Source: an uncultured Oscillospiraceae bacterium
Lineage (GTDB): Bacteria; Bacillota; Clostridia; Oscillospirales; Oscillospiraceae
Length of the DNA stretch: 38,969 bases
Assembly: GCA_949935795.1 (NCBI GenBank)
Contig: CATLFX010000024.1
Location: 1-38,969, forward strand
Direction: 5' to 3'
In this document: piece by piece, positions 38,735-38,969 of the stretch
How positions within the stretch are numbered: position 1 is the first letter of the stretch
Layout: the number at the start of each line of letters is the position of its first letter
Notes under the pieces: model-generated
Seen by the model: only the letters and a program-made list of their open reading frames with translations
Told to the model about the DNA's origin: nothing
Databases searched by the model: none
Program-made: the position numbers and the translations under genes

Positions 38735-38969
38735 ATGGCTATGGATAATGCGAAGCCCCGCGGCAGCCGCAAGCGCCGCAAGGTGTGCGCGTTCTGCGTG
38801 GATAAGGTGGAACAGATCGACTACAAGGACGCCCAGAAGCTGAAGCGCTATCTGTCCGAGCGGTCCAAGATTCTGCCCCGCCGCACCACCGGCACCTGCG
38901 CCATGCACCAGCGCCAGCTGACCGACGCCATCAAGCGCGCCCGTCACGTGGCCCTGCTGCCCTACGTCA
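38735..38969 (+). CDS. rpsR: 30S ribosomal protein S18 (partial)
   Basis: The first 78 codons of S18, cut by the window end. Basic N-terminus, [15 protein letters not shown] with two Cys of the zinc-type S18, then [20 protein letters not shown] and the core [22 protein letters not shown] 38735 follows AAGGAGG. Its alanine N-terminus is the known substrate of RimI, encoded at 4311-4766. Confidence 0.97.
   Translation, partial: MAMDNAKPRGSRKRRKVCAFCVDKVEQIDYKDAQKLKRYLSERSKILPRRTTGTCAMHQRQLTDAIKRARHVALLPYV

Noticed and set aside
1-38969. CRISPR array
   Set aside because: No series of regularly spaced direct repeats was seen, and no cas-like gene is present.

Overview
The window is GC-rich, gene-dense DNA from a low-G+C-phylum (Firmicutes/Clostridia) relative with a high-GC genome. 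A gut Oscillospiraceae-type spore former is the best guess. The reasons are the rpsF-ssb-rpsR order, fhs, a PolA without intact proofreading residues, PBSX/XkdK-XkdU-like tail genes, a sporulation-type polysaccharide deacetylase remnant, frequent GTG/TTG starts and strong AGGAGG-type ribosome binding sites. Genus is inference only.

Layout. 1-302: end of an off-window plus-strand transcript with a strong terminator. 303-8445 (minus strand): fhs, then the four-gene run rimI - two GNAT acetyltransferases - tsaD, a nucleoside phosphorylase and polA. A pair of perfect DnaA boxes lies between fhs and tsaD. 8650-28400 (minus): a phage-derived island. In transcription order it holds a YqaJ recombinase remnant, small and large terminase, a decoration-like protein, major capsid, portal, maturation protease, three neck/connector proteins, contractile sheath, tube, a tail chaperone pair joined by a programmed -1 frameshift, a short Pro/Ala/Glu-rich protein in the tape-measure slot, LysM and hub proteins, spike, gp25-like, baseplate J and XkdU-like proteins, a terminator, and then a separate Hint-domain plus giant LamG-domain cassette. 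28461-28700: truncated sporulation deacetylase gene at the island edge. 28760-29144: a likely ~190-nt non-coding RNA. 29145-32948: Cys-motif lipoprotein, two CobW/G3E GTPases (one fused to a DUF1980-like domain, one with a long His-rich insert) and a TVP38-type membrane protein. 32949-33457: a hairpin-rich intergenic region with a consensus promoter and a probable small RNA. 33458-37763 (plus): MoxR ATPase - DUF58 - transglutaminase operon. 37768-38969 (plus): rpsF-ssb-rpsR, the last cut by the window end.

The most unusual part is 8733-28400. Head and contractile-tail genes keep open frames and family motifs, but no integrase, repressor, replication, holin or endolysin gene is present. The tape-measure slot encodes only about 225 residues, the capsid gene precedes portal and protease, and the cassette at the tail-fibre position is a Hint protein translationally coupled to a ~1,290-residue LamG protein whose 5' end is broken at a run of eight C. 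This may be a domesticated contractile particle with a phase-variable surface/receptor module, or a decaying prophage. The sequence alone cannot decide, but the intact structural frames argue for retained function.

Two textbook-quality signals in the island can be read directly: the A-AAA-AAA slippery site followed by a perfect 12-bp hairpin in the tail chaperone, and the C8 tract that separates an excellent start site from the LamG frame.
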